NCBI GenBank assembly: GCA_025362415.1 | Contig: JANYGM010000162.1 | Span: 1-6,716 of the forward strand | DNA: 6,716 bases | Origin: a bacterium | Lineage (GTDB): Bacteria > Bacteroidota > Bacteroidia > Cytophagales > Thermonemataceae | Reading direction: 5' to 3' | Shown: positions 1-6,428 of the stretch, piece after piece | How the letters are laid out: every line of letters starts with the position of its first letter | How positions within the stretch are numbered: the stretch's first letter is position 1 | Notes under the pieces: generated by a model | Databases searched by the model: none | The model's input: the letters and a program-made list of their open reading frames with translations, nothing else | What the model was told of the DNA's origin: nothing | Made by a program: the position numbers and the translations under genes

Positions 1-105
1 TTGTTCCAAGCAGAAATCCACCAAGAAATAAAGAAAAAAGGAAAAGTCGCAGAAAATACTTTATGCATCAGAAAAAAGCCTTTTAAATGTGATTTAATCA
101 ACTAA
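1..105 (+). CDS. Possible C-terminal end of an unidentified protein (partial)
   Basis: Frame 1 is open from the window edge for 34 codons and ends in TAA at 103-105. The predicted tail is lysine-rich and hydrophilic, including a KKKGK stretch and an RKKPF stretch near the end. The other two plus frames hit stops by about position 30 and position 84. The piece is too short to assign to a family, and an open frame of this length can arise by chance. If real, it is a rightward gene that ends about 160 bp before the convergent threonine-synthase-like gene, with the 203-245 hairpin between them as a shared terminator. No function is proposed. Confidence 0.35.
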   Translation: MFQAEIHQEIKKKGKVAENTLCIRKKPFKCDLIN

Positions 106-202
106 TTGTCCTTAACTTGACAGCAGTGAGTGGGACACTACAACCAGAAATGTTTGATAATCAAATAATTATAATAATTCTCAGAAGTTTATAGTAAAGA
201 GT

Positions 203-245
203 AAATCCAAAAAATTTTTCACACTTTAGAAAAGTTTTTGGATTT
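203..245. terminator. Hairpin between two convergent gene ends
   Basis: Arms 203-218 and 230-245 are complementary at 15 of 16 positions (AAATCCAAAAA on the left, TTTTTGGATTT on the right) around an 11-nt loop. The structure starts 17 bp past the stop codon of the minus-strand PLP-enzyme gene, where a terminator is expected. It is AT-rich. The T tail on the minus strand is short, so efficiency is uncertain. It could serve both directions if the partial gene at 1-105 is real. The rest of 106-261 shows no gene or RNA that I can recognise. Confidence 0.5.
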
Positions 246-261
246 TTGTATGGTAGGAAAA

Positions 262-1398
262 TCACGTTTTTATCATTTCTGAAATAGCGTTTTCTGCCTT
301 TAAACCGCTTCCTGTAAGCACAGAAACAACAACTTCATCATCAGTAGCTATTTTCATATACTCACAAGCACCCGCAAAAACGGCTGCACTTGTAGGTTCA
401 ACAAAGTAGCCTTTTTTAGTCAAAAAAAGTGTTTTTTCTTTAATTTCTTCTTCATCAATGGCTAAAAAATAACCCCCTGTAAGTTCCACATATTGGATAA
501 TTTGCATACCTCTTACTGGCGTAGCTACCATCAAACCTTCTGCATAACTTTTACCTATTTCAATGTTTGGAATATGTAAAAGCTCTTGCGTAAATGCTTG
601 ATACAAAGGCGCACACGCAGCTACCTGCACACCAATAATTTTAGGAATTTTTGTGGTTATTCCTGCTTTCAGGAGTTCTCTAAATCCAATATACGCCCCA
701 ATAATAAGTGTTCCATTTCCTGCAGGCAAAATAATAGTATCAGGAGCTTTCCAACCTAATTGTTCGCAAATTTCGTAGGCAAAAGTTTTTGTTCCTTGAA
801 AGAAAAAAGGGTTATAAGCGTGACTTGCGTAATAACTATTTTTATTTTCTATAGCTTCTAATGCCGCAAAAGTAGCATCTTGCCTAGTTCCTTTGATAAG
901 TTTGAGATTTGCGCCATAAGCTATTATTTGTGTTAGTTTGGCAGATGACGTACTTTCTGGTGCATAAACATCTAATAAAATGCCCGCTTTGGCACAATAA
1001 GCAGCTATTGCTGCGCCTGCATTGCCTGAGGAGTCCATTATGGCGTGTTTTATGCCTAATTCTTTCATTTTGCTTACCAAAACAGATGCTCCTCTGTCCT
1101 TGTATGAGCCTGTGGGAAACATAAAATCCAGCTTTAAAATCAGCTTTTTCGTGCCTAATTCTAAGGTTTGTAGTGGCGTTGCACCCTCTCCAAAACTAAC
1201 AATATTTGTATCAAAACTAATAGGCAAAGCCTCTCTATAACGCCACATATTAGCAGAGCGCATACGGATTACATTTTTATCAAATGTTGGCATAAAGCGG
1301 ATATTAAGCGGAGCGTCTGCCTCGCTTTTCCAACGTAAATCATTTATAGAGTATTCCTGTCCTGTTTTGCTACAAATTAATGCGTTTTGTTTGCTCAC
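262..1398 (-). CDS. Threonine-synthase-like PLP-dependent enzyme
   Basis: A fold-type II pyridoxal-phosphate enzyme of the threonine synthase group, which converts O-phosphohomoserine to threonine in the cytoplasm. Numbered from the GTG at 1398 (378 aa), PTGSYKDRGA at 95-104 holds the Schiff-base lysine Lys100. SSGNAGA at 123-129 matches the family's substrate loop, PAGNGT at 225-230 the glycine-rich phosphate-binding loop, and EPTSAA (334-339) and LTGSGLK (361-367) the C-terminal core. The N-terminal CSKTGQEY stretch resembles the usual short threonine-synthase N-terminus. Start choice: no ATG is available near the N-terminus. A longer TTG start at 1431 lies inside the asnS terminator hairpin, so GTG at 1398 is preferred. 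No homoserine kinase or aspartokinase gene is nearby, so this could be a paralogue with another amino-acid substrate. The fold is certain and the exact reaction is not. Confidence 0.85.
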   Translation of the reverse strand: MSKQNALICSKTGQEYSINDLRWKSEADAPLNIRFMPTFDKNVIRMRSANMWRYREALPISFDTNIVSFGEGATPLQTLELGTKKLILKLDFMFPTGSYKDRGASVLVSKMKELGIKHAIMDSSGNAGAAIAAYCAKAGILLDVYAPESTSSAKLTQIIAYGANLKLIKGTRQDATFAALEAIENKNSYYASHAYNPFFFQGTKTFAYEICEQLGWKAPDTIILPAGNGTLIIGAYIGFRELLKAGITTKIPKIIGVQVAACAPLYQAFTQELLHIPNIEIGKSYAEGLMVATPVRGMQIIQYVELTGGYFLAIDEEEIKEKTLFLTKKGYFVEPTSAAVFAGACEYMKIATDDEVVVSVLTGSGLKAENAISEMIKT

Positions 1399-1429
1399 TT
1401 TTGAAAGATATTTATAGATTTTACAAAAC

Positions 1430-1465
1430 AAACGTCAAAATACTTTTAAAGCATATTTGACGTTT
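1430..1465 (-). terminator. Hairpin terminator downstream of asnS
   Basis: A perfect 10-bp inverted repeat has arms AAACGTCAAA (1430-1439) and TTTGACGTTT (1456-1465) around a 16-nt loop. Two further pairs form if one base is bulged. Read on the minus strand it lies 36 nt beyond the asnS stop and is followed by GTTTTGT, so it fits an intrinsic terminator with a modest U tract. Read on the plus strand it is followed by a T-rich stretch. It overlaps the TTG codon that would give the next gene its longest reading frame, which argues against that start. Confidence 0.6.
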
Positions 1466-1501
1466 ATTTATTTTGCTTAAATTGTATTCATTTACAATTC
1501 C

Positions 1502-2941
1502 TTAAAAATCAGCATTTTTTGGAGAACGTGGGAACGGTATCACATCTCTGATATTGGTCATACCTGACACAAACAGTACCAAACGCTCAAAACCCAGCCC
1601 AAAACCACTATGAGGCGCAGTTCCGAAGCGACGAGTGTCCAAATACCACCACATTTCATCTGTTGGAATATTCATTTCTTTCATACGAGTTTCCAATTTT
1701 TCCAAAATTTCCTCTCGTTGTGAGCCACCAATAATTTCTCCAATTCCAGGAAAAAGCACGTCCATTGCACGTACAGTCTTATTGTCGTCATTTTGTTTCA
1801 TATAAAATGCCTTAATATCTTTTGGATAATTGGTGATAATCACAGGCTTTTTGAAATGTTTTTCTACAAGAAAACGCTCGTGTTCAGACTGCAAATCAAT
1901 ACCCCATTTGACATCATACTTAAATTTTTTCTTTTTATAATGATTAGAATTAAGCAAAATTTCTATTGCCTCTGTGTAAGTAACCTTCTCAAAATCATTA
2001 TTTACCACAAAGTTAAGTTTCTCCAAAAGTGGCATAGGACTTCTCTCGTCCTCTTTTTTAGCTTTTTCTTCCTCCAAAAGACGTTCTTGCAAAATTTGCA
2101 AATCTGCATCACAATTATCCACAGCGTATTTTATGACATATTTCATAAAATCTTCTGCAAGTGCCATATTGTCTTCTAGCTCAAAAAATGCCATTTCAGG
2201 CTCAATCATCCAAAATTCTGCCAAATGGCGTGTTGTATTAGAGTTTTCAGCCCTAAAAGTAGGTCCAAAAGTATAAATATTTCCAAGCCCAAGCGCCATA
2301 AGTTCTCCTTCTAATTGCCCAGAAACCGTTAAATGGGTAGATTTTCCAAAAAAATCTTCTTTGAAATTAATACTTCCATCTTCTTTATTTCTTGCTGGAT
2401 TATTAAGGTCAAGCGTTGTTACACGAAACATTTCCCCTGCACCTTCCGCATCAGAAGCCGTAATAATGGGCGCATTGATATAATAAAAGCCCTTATCATT
2501 AAAATACTTATGCACCGCATACGCCAAAGCGTGTCTAACTCTAAAAACAGAGCTAAAAACTGTTGTACGTGAGCGCAAATGGGCATTTTCACGTATAAAT
2601 TCTAATGAATGTTTGCGAGGTTGCAAAGGATAAGTTTCACCATCTGCCAAACCATAAATATGTACTTCTTTTGCAGCAATATCTCTGTCTTGCCCCTGTC
2701 CTACTGACTTTACGAGTGTGCCTTTTATGCGCAAGCACGCCCCCGTACCAATTCCTTTGATGTTTTCTTCAGGGATTTTGTCAAAATCAACGACAATCTG
2801 CAAATTACCTGCACAAGAGCCATCATTGAGGGAAATAAAGGCTAGATTTTTGTTAATTCGTCTGTTTCTTACCCAACCATTTACGGTAAAATCAGTGTCA
2901 AAAGCGGTGCTTTCTAAAACTTGTTTAATGCTTGTTTTCAT
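1502..2941 (-). CDS. asnS: Asparaginyl-tRNA synthetase
   Basis: A cytoplasmic class IIb aminoacyl-tRNA synthetase that charges tRNA-Asn with asparagine using ATP. The 479-aa protein is near the usual bacterial length. An N-terminal OB-fold anticodon-binding domain spans about 17-98 (NGWVRNRR at 21-28). The catalytic domain follows, with motif 1 around 144-161 and motif 2 at 225-252 (FRAENSNTTRHLAEF, with class II arginines). Motif 3 is at 446-472 (GFGLGFERLVL, then RDVIPFPR). The TTRHLAEFW and IPFPRSP stretches favour AsnRS over AspRS. A charged, lysine/glutamate-rich stretch at about 285-345 lies inside the catalytic domain. The ATG at 2941 fits the family N-terminus and no better start is near. 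It overlaps the antitoxin stop by 17 bp, so translation may be coupled. I found no -7 box within about 180 bp upstream, suggesting it depends on the higBA promoter or an unrecognised one. Confidence 0.97.
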   Translation of the reverse strand: MKTSIKQVLESTAFDTDFTVNGWVRNRRINKNLAFISLNDGSCAGNLQIVVDFDKIPEENIKGIGTGACLRIKGTLVKSVGQGQDRDIAAKEVHIYGLADGETYPLQPRKHSLEFIRENAHLRSRTTVFSSVFRVRHALAYAVHKYFNDKGFYYINAPIITASDAEGAGEMFRVTTLDLNNPARNKEDGSINFKEDFFGKSTHLTVSGQLEGELMALGLGNIYTFGPTFRAENSNTTRHLAEFWMIEPEMAFFELEDNMALAEDFMKYVIKYAVDNCDADLQILQERLLEEEKAKKEDERSPMPLLEKLNFVVNNDFEKVTYTEAIEILLNSNHYKKKKFKYDVKWGIDLQSEHERFLVEKHFKKPVIITNYPKDIKAFYMKQNDDNKTVRAMDVLFPGIGEIIGGSQREEILEKLETRMKEMNIPTDEMWWYLDTRRFGTAPHSGFGLGFERLVLFVSGMTNIRDVIPFPRSPKNADF

Positions 2942-3251
2942 CTAATATTAAAATTGCCCTTTTTCTAGTTTGTTTGATGTTTTTGCTTTTATTTGTCTCA
3001 AGACATTTGTCATAACTTCGTTGACTATTTGTCCAAAAGTGAGCAGGAATTTGCAAAATGTCTTCAAAAAGTATAGCTATTTCATCCGTAATAGCACTTT
3101 TTGCATTGACAATGCTAAAAATAATCTGTTCTGATATTCCTACACGTATGGAAAATTCTGTTTGGCTCATTTGCATCTCCTCCAGTTTTTCTTTGAGCGT
3201 TTCCCCTGGGTGATGCACTGTTTGTGGAAAGTATTCATTTCTAGTTGCCAT
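2925..3251 (-). CDS. higA: HigA-family antitoxin (XRE helix-turn-helix)
   Basis: The antitoxin of a type II toxin-antitoxin module. HigA proteins neutralise the HigB ribonuclease by binding it, and repress their own operon through a helix-turn-helix. The 108-aa protein has the family signature HHPGETLKEKLEE at 13-25. The HTH follows at about 28-51 (MSQTEFSIRVGISEQ onward), then the typical IPAHFWTNSQRSYD at 68-81. The C-terminal tail is short, basic and lacks any peptidase extension. The ATG at 3251 is chosen because the frame can only be extended upstream to a TTG at 3374, which would overlap the toxin and add residues foreign to the family. It begins 22 bp after the toxin stop, the standard toxin-first order. 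Its last codons contain the asnS ATG. Confidence 0.93.
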   Translation of the reverse strand: MATRNEYFPQTVHHPGETLKEKLEEMQMSQTEFSIRVGISEQIIFSIVNAKSAITDEIAILFEDILQIPAHFWTNSQRSYDKCLETNKSKNIKQTRKRAILILDENKH

Positions 3252-3273
3252 AATGATATTTATTAGTAATTTA

Positions 3274-3606
3274 TTAATGGTAATCAACAATTTCAATAAT
3301 TTCAATGCCTTTGATTTCAATCCAAAGATATTGACCATTTTCATTAGTTGGAATTGGGTCTTCTTGTGGCTCAAAAACTAATTTATAGGGAAATTCTAAG
3401 TCGCAAGCCCATTGTCCTTTTCTATTTCCTACAAGCTCGTGATACGCACCAGGTAAATTTTCTGCATCTTTTAGTGTTTCACAATTTCGCAAATTGTTTA
3501 GACGAAAGTTAAAAACTTTAGCCATTCTTTGCCCTAACTTCTTAACTGCTAACCTATTATCATTGGCGTATTTTTCAAGTTTTTTATCTTTGTAGCTGAT
3601 ATCCAT
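3274..3606 (-). CDS. higB: HigB-like toxin of the RelE/ParE superfamily
   Basis: The toxin of the HigBA pair. Family members are small basic RNases that cut mRNA on the translating ribosome, halting growth when the antitoxin is lost. The 110-aa protein matches the HigB subgroup in length and pattern: an N-terminal SYKDKKLEKYAND, a helical middle, then YHELVGNRKGQWACDLEFPY at 55-74 leading to KLVFEP (75-80). It ends in IEIIEIVDYH, a typical terminus of this toxin group. Basic residues in the GNRKGQW strand are where RelE-type toxins contact RNA. The ATG at 3606 has a -7 promoter box only 4 bp upstream, so a longer protein is unlikely. Nothing suggests inactivation. Function is inferred from the family and from the adjacent antitoxin. 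Confidence 0.92.
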   Translation of the reverse strand: MDISYKDKKLEKYANDNRLAVKKLGQRMAKVFNFRLNNLRNCETLKDAENLPGAYHELVGNRKGQWACDLEFPYKLVFEPQEDPIPTNENGQYLWIEIKGIEIIEIVDYH

Positions 3607-3610
3607 TACA

Positions 3611-3618
3611 CAAATATA
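3611..3618 (-). promoter_or_regulatory. Bacteroidota -7 box of the higBA operon
   Basis: On the minus strand this reads TATATTTG, an exact match to the Bacteroidota consensus TAnnTTTG. It ends 4 bp before the higB ATG, so transcription would start at or very near the start codon, giving a leaderless or almost leaderless mRNA. I see no clear -33 TTTG at the usual spacing; only a partial CTTT lies upstream, at slightly too short a distance. Confidence 0.55.
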
Positions 3619-3625
3619 CGAAATT

Positions 3626-3637
3626 TTTAATATTAAA
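3626..3637. promoter_or_regulatory. Palindrome in the higBA promoter, candidate HigA operator
   Basis: TTTAATATTAAA is a perfect 12-bp palindrome 7 bp upstream of the -7 box, between the expected -33 and -7 elements, where a bound repressor would block RNA polymerase. HigA antitoxins generally bind palindromes in their own promoter, so it is a candidate operator. The all-A/T composition in an AT-rich genome makes a chance palindrome quite possible. A second, weaker palindrome (CTAAG, 4-nt gap, CTTAG) lies at 3658-3671. Confidence 0.3.
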
Positions 3638-3686
3638 GTTTGCTTTTTAGTGTTTTCCTAAGTGTTCTTAGTGTAAAAAAGAACTT

Positions 3687-4706
3687 TTATTTCGTACTTG
3701 TACTGAGCACAATTAGCTCAAAACGTCTGTTTTTAGCACGAGATTCTTCTGTATCATTGTTTGTTAGGGGCTTTGTTTGTCCATAACCTTTGCAAATAAA
3801 ATGCGTAACAGGCACTTTTTTATTTTTAAGATATACAAGTACAGAATTAGCACGTTTTTTAGAAAGTTCCATATTAGCACTTGCCACACCTTTACTATCT
3901 GTATGCGCTGCAATCTCAATTTTCACATTAGGATTATCTGTTAAAAGTTTTACTATTCTGTTGAGTTCACGTCCAGAATTATAGTTCAAATCCCATTTTT
4001 TTGATTCAAAAGAAATATTATAAAGTGGAATTTTTGCGCCCACAGAAAGCGTATGAATTTTGATAGCTAGTTTTTTATCTTTATCTTTTGAAGAAATAGT
4101 ATTAGCATAAAAAATATACTCTTTTGGGTTTTTCACCTCCAATTCGTAGGTTTCATCTTCTCTGATTTTTACTTTATATTTGCCATTTTGCCCATCTTTT
4201 GGGTCAATTTGTATGGTTTCGTTGCGGTCACGGTTGGTGAGTGTAAGACCAAAAGGCAAGCCATCTCCCGTTTCCATATCAGAAACATTAAGTTCATATA
4301 CTATTTTTTTAGGTTGAAGAAGGATAAGTTTTTCCAATTCTCCTGTCTTTTCTTTTGCTAAATCAATGGTAATAAGTGTATCTTCATATTTATCCAAAGA
4401 AAGAGAAATATTAAAAAGTTTGTCGTTGGCAAGTTCTATTTCAAATTTGCCTTCTGTACTCATTTTTTCATCAGCAACTTGTTCACTTTTCACTACATCA
4501 CGCACTTTTATTTGCGCTTGCAGAGGCTTTGTATTGTCAGCATCTTGCACACTAAACAGTATTTTTGTGTTAGAAATACGTAAATCATTATAAACAGGGC
4601 TAACGCTTTCCAAAGATTTCTTTTCTGTTTTTTGAGAAAAAGCGGTTTGAAAGTTCAAAAATAAAGAAAAAAACAAAATTGTGATTGATAAAAAATTAGT
4701 TTTCAT
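3687..4706 (-). CDS. Secreted OmpA-family protein with two tandem beta-domains
   Basis: A predicted periplasmic or outer-membrane-associated protein that anchors to peptidoglycan. The 339-aa product starts with a signal peptide (1-25: Lys at 2, hydrophobic core 5-18, cleavage near AFSQ). Two similar beta-rich segments follow, at about 45-130 and 135-220. Each opens with a V-D pattern, has a central glycine turn (TEGKFEI, QNGKYKV) and then a tyrosine-containing strand, suggesting an internal duplication of a carboxypeptidase-regulatory or Ig-like fold. The C-terminal OmpA domain (about 225-335) has AHTDSKG (267-273), LSKKRANSVLVYL (281-293) and RAKNRRFEL (323-331), where the Asp and Arg contact diaminopimelate. 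No beta-barrel precedes it. ATG 4706 is chosen because it opens the signal peptide. A GTG extension to 4769 would read through a repeat. Its role may be structural, and the partner is unknown. Confidence 0.9.
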   Translation of the reverse strand: MKTNFLSITILFFSLFLNFQTAFSQKTEKKSLESVSPVYNDLRISNTKILFSVQDADNTKPLQAQIKVRDVVKSEQVADEKMSTEGKFEIELANDKLFNISLSLDKYEDTLITIDLAKEKTGELEKLILLQPKKIVYELNVSDMETGDGLPFGLTLTNRDRNETIQIDPKDGQNGKYKVKIREDETYELEVKNPKEYIFYANTISSKDKDKKLAIKIHTLSVGAKIPLYNISFESKKWDLNYNSGRELNRIVKLLTDNPNVKIEIAAHTDSKGVASANMELSKKRANSVLVYLKNKKVPVTHFICKGYGQTKPLTNNDTEESRAKNRRFELIVLSTSTK

Positions 4707-4713
4707 AGAAAAA

Positions 4714-4755
4714 TTATTATGAGTTGTAATTTGTAAATGATGGGTTGTGAGTTGA
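4714..4755. repeat. Degenerate 7-bp tandem repeat in the OmpA gene leader
   Basis: Six consecutive heptads can be laid out without gaps from 4714: TTATTAT, GAGTTGT, AATTTGT, AAATGAT, GGGTTGT, GAGTTGA. The consensus is roughly RRRTTGT. The array starts 8 bp upstream of the OmpA-family ATG and lies between it and the candidate -7 box at 4777-4784, so it would be part of the transcribed 5' leader. It happens to keep an open frame upstream of the ATG, but heptads are not a multiple of three and the extension looks non-coding. Confidence 0.5.
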
Positions 4756-4776
4756 TGCAAAACGCTCACTACACGA

Positions 4777-4784
4777 CAAAATTA
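4777..4784 (-). promoter_or_regulatory. Candidate -7 box for the OmpA-family gene
   Basis: Read on the minus strand this is TAATTTTG, matching TAnnTTTG. It lies 71-78 bp upstream of the OmpA-family ATG and predicts a leader of about 65 nt that contains the heptad repeat. The -33 element is not clear in this T-rich sequence. An 8-bp motif with two free positions can occur by chance. Confidence 0.4.
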
Positions 4785-4828
4785 CTATTAAAATTTAAGA
4801 AAATAACTATTTTTTTTGTTTTTTTACC

Positions 4829-4851
4829 ACATAGACACATAGAAGACATAG
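4829..4851. repeat. Three spaced ACATAG copies between poly-T tracts
   Basis: ACATAG occurs at 4829-4834, 4837-4842 and 4846-4851, at 8-9 bp steps. T-rich runs flank it on both sides (about 4810-4825 and 4859-4876). It lies in the divergent spacer between the OmpA-family and tolC-type genes. From memory, similar ACATAG-rich junk motifs appear between genes in other Bacteroidota, but I cannot verify that here. The rest of 4785-4974 is A/T homopolymer-rich with no gene and no convincing tolC promoter. TACGTTTT at 4905-4912 is one base off the -7 consensus and has no -33 partner. Confidence 0.4.
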
Positions 4852-4974
4852 AATACAAGTTTTTTTTAGTTTTTTATTGAAAAATATACAAAAAATCAAA
4901 AAAATACGTTTTAAGGCAATAAATCTAATTTAAAGATACTTTTTAAAAAGATATTTTATCATTATTCTATCATT

Positions 4975-6426
4975 ATGAAATCTAAACAGTATTTAGCTAT
5001 ACCCATTTTTATTGCCATTATTTGTCTTATTTCTCCACTCAAAGCACAAGAAACTTGGTCTTTGAAGAGATGTGTTGAGTTTGGCACGCAAAATAATATC
5101 AGCGTAAAACAACAAGAACTCCTCGTACAAAGCTCTTCAAGCACTTATTCTGCCTCAAAAGAAGGGCGTATGCCTATTGTAAATGGTACAGCTAGTGAAA
5201 CTTTCCGTACTGGGCGTTCCACAGACCCATTTACCAACCAACTTGTAACACAACAAGTTTTTTCCAATAATTTTGGCATAAATGCGCAGGTTACGCTTTT
5301 TAATGGTTTTCAGCAAACCAATATTATCAAACAAAACGAAATGAACTACAAAGCTAATCAGCTTGATGTAGAACAAACTAAGCGCAATATTTCTTTAAAT
5401 ATTGCTAATGCGTATTTACAAGTACTTCTTTCTCAAGAACTTTTGGAGGCAGCCAAAGCACAACTAAATGTAGATAGTAGCCAAATAGAACGTACAGAAA
5501 AACTTTTGAAGGCAGGAACGGTTGCAGAAGCGCAAATAATCACGCTTAGAGCGCAACTTGCCAGTGACCAAGTGGCGGTGATTACGGCACAAAATCAAGT
5601 AAATTTTTCTAAATTACAACTAATGCAATTTATGAATATGCCACTTGTAGAGAATTTTCAAGTAGAGAAAATTAGCATAGAAACCATTACAAACGACAAT
5701 TTGGGCAAAAACCCTAATGAAATTTATCAAATTGCTGAAAAAAATCAGTTTAGCATACAAAGTGCTGATTTGCGTACAAAAAGTAGCCGTATCTCTATAG
5801 ATATTGCAAAAGGTGCAAAAATGCCTACTCTAACGCTTTCTGCTGGTATAAATACTTTTTTCTCTAGTGCTGCACCAAATAAAAGGTCTGTAGTTGGAGA
5901 AGGTTTTACTACTGTACCGTCTGTAATAGGTTTTACAGATGCTACGCTTACTACTCCTGTTACAGTTTATCGTGCATCTCCTAACTTTACGCAACAAGAT
6001 AATTTATTTCTTAATCAGTTGAATTTTAATTTGGGGTCGTCAATTTCTCTTAATCTTACTATTCCTATTTACACAGCTGGACGAGTAAAAAACAGCCTTA
6101 GACAAGCAAGAATTACAGAACAAAACAATGATTTTATTTCTCAAAACACAAAAATTCAGCTTCGCCAGACCATAGAACAATCTTATAATGATATGAAAGC
6201 GGCAGCTAGTTCGTTTGAGGCACGAAAATCTCAAGTAGAATCTTTGGAAAACGCCTTTAAAGTTACGCAAACACGTTTTAACGTAGGGGCAACCAATTCT
6301 GTAGATTATAATCTTGCCAAAATCAACGTAGATAGAGCAAAAACTGACCTTATCCGCTCAAAATATGAGTATGTTTTTAGAATAAAAGTGCTTGATTTCT
6401 ATCAAAACAAACCCATTTTAGACTAA
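4975..6426 (+). CDS. TolC-family outer-membrane efflux protein
   Basis: A predicted outer-membrane channel of the TolC/OEP family. Three subunits form a barrel and a periplasmic alpha-helical tunnel that exports small molecules or proteins, together with an inner-membrane pump and an adaptor. The 483-aa protein has a signal peptide (1-25: SKQ, hydrophobic core 7-20, cleavage near LKAQ). Two OEP repeats follow, at about 28-235 and 245-475. Each has a beta-strand segment (GINAQVTLFNGF at 101-112; SISLNLTIPIYTAGR at 356-370) and then long coiled-coil helices. LLKAGTVAEAQ (177-187) and RFNVGATNSVDYNLAK (434-449) are the equivalent helix turns of the two repeats. ATG 4975 opens the signal peptide. 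No adaptor (HlyD/RND) or pump gene is in the window, and the downstream gene is convergent. It is therefore an orphan or the last gene of a set, and its substrate cannot be told. Confidence 0.93.
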   Translation: MKSKQYLAIPIFIAIICLISPLKAQETWSLKRCVEFGTQNNISVKQQELLVQSSSSTYSASKEGRMPIVNGTASETFRTGRSTDPFTNQLVTQQVFSNNFGINAQVTLFNGFQQTNIIKQNEMNYKANQLDVEQTKRNISLNIANAYLQVLLSQELLEAAKAQLNVDSSQIERTEKLLKAGTVAEAQIITLRAQLASDQVAVITAQNQVNFSKLQLMQFMNMPLVENFQVEKISIETITNDNLGKNPNEIYQIAEKNQFSIQSADLRTKSSRISIDIAKGAKMPTLTLSAGINTFFSSAAPNKRSVVGEGFTTVPSVIGFTDATLTTPVTVYRASPNFTQQDNLFLNQLNFNLGSSISLNLTIPIYTAGRVKNSLRQARITEQNNDFISQNTKIQLRQTIEQSYNDMKAAASSFEARKSQVESLENAFKVTQTRFNVGATNSVDYNLAKINVDRAKTDLIRSKYEYVFRIKVLDFYQNKPILD

Positions 6427-6428
6427 TT

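Noticed and set aside
117..122. TTGACA, like a sigma-70 -35 box
   Set aside because: There is no matching -10 element or downstream plus-strand gene, and Bacteroidota primary sigma factor does not use this consensus.
1793..2179. 128-codon plus-strand open frame opposite asnS
   Set aside because: It is antisense to the AsnRS catalytic domain, with a composition typical of a shadow frame (many F, I, L, K, C) and no domain. The same applies to the other short frames opposite asnS, the PLP enzyme, the OmpA-family gene and the tolC-type gene.
3252..3374. Longer N-terminus for the antitoxin, starting at 3374
   Set aside because: The start would be TTG, it would overlap the toxin gene by about 100 bp, and the added residues do not fit the HigA family. 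ATG at 3251 follows the toxin stop by 22 bp and opens the conserved region.
3664..3684. GTTCTT/AAGAAC hairpin as a terminator after the OmpA-family gene
   Set aside because: The stem is only 6 bp of mostly A/T, and the T-rich tail is on the plus strand, the wrong side for the minus-strand gene. Read-through into higB cannot be excluded.
4707..4769. Upstream GTG extension of the OmpA-family protein
   Set aside because: It would put 21 residues encoded by a heptad repeat in front of a clear signal peptide. The ATG at 4706 gives a normal signal sequence.
4905..4912. TACGTTTT as the tolC-type promoter -7 box
   Set aside because: One base differs from consensus, and the nearest TTG is about 25 bp upstream instead of about 19-21. 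This spacer is too A/T-rich for a single near-match to be convincing.
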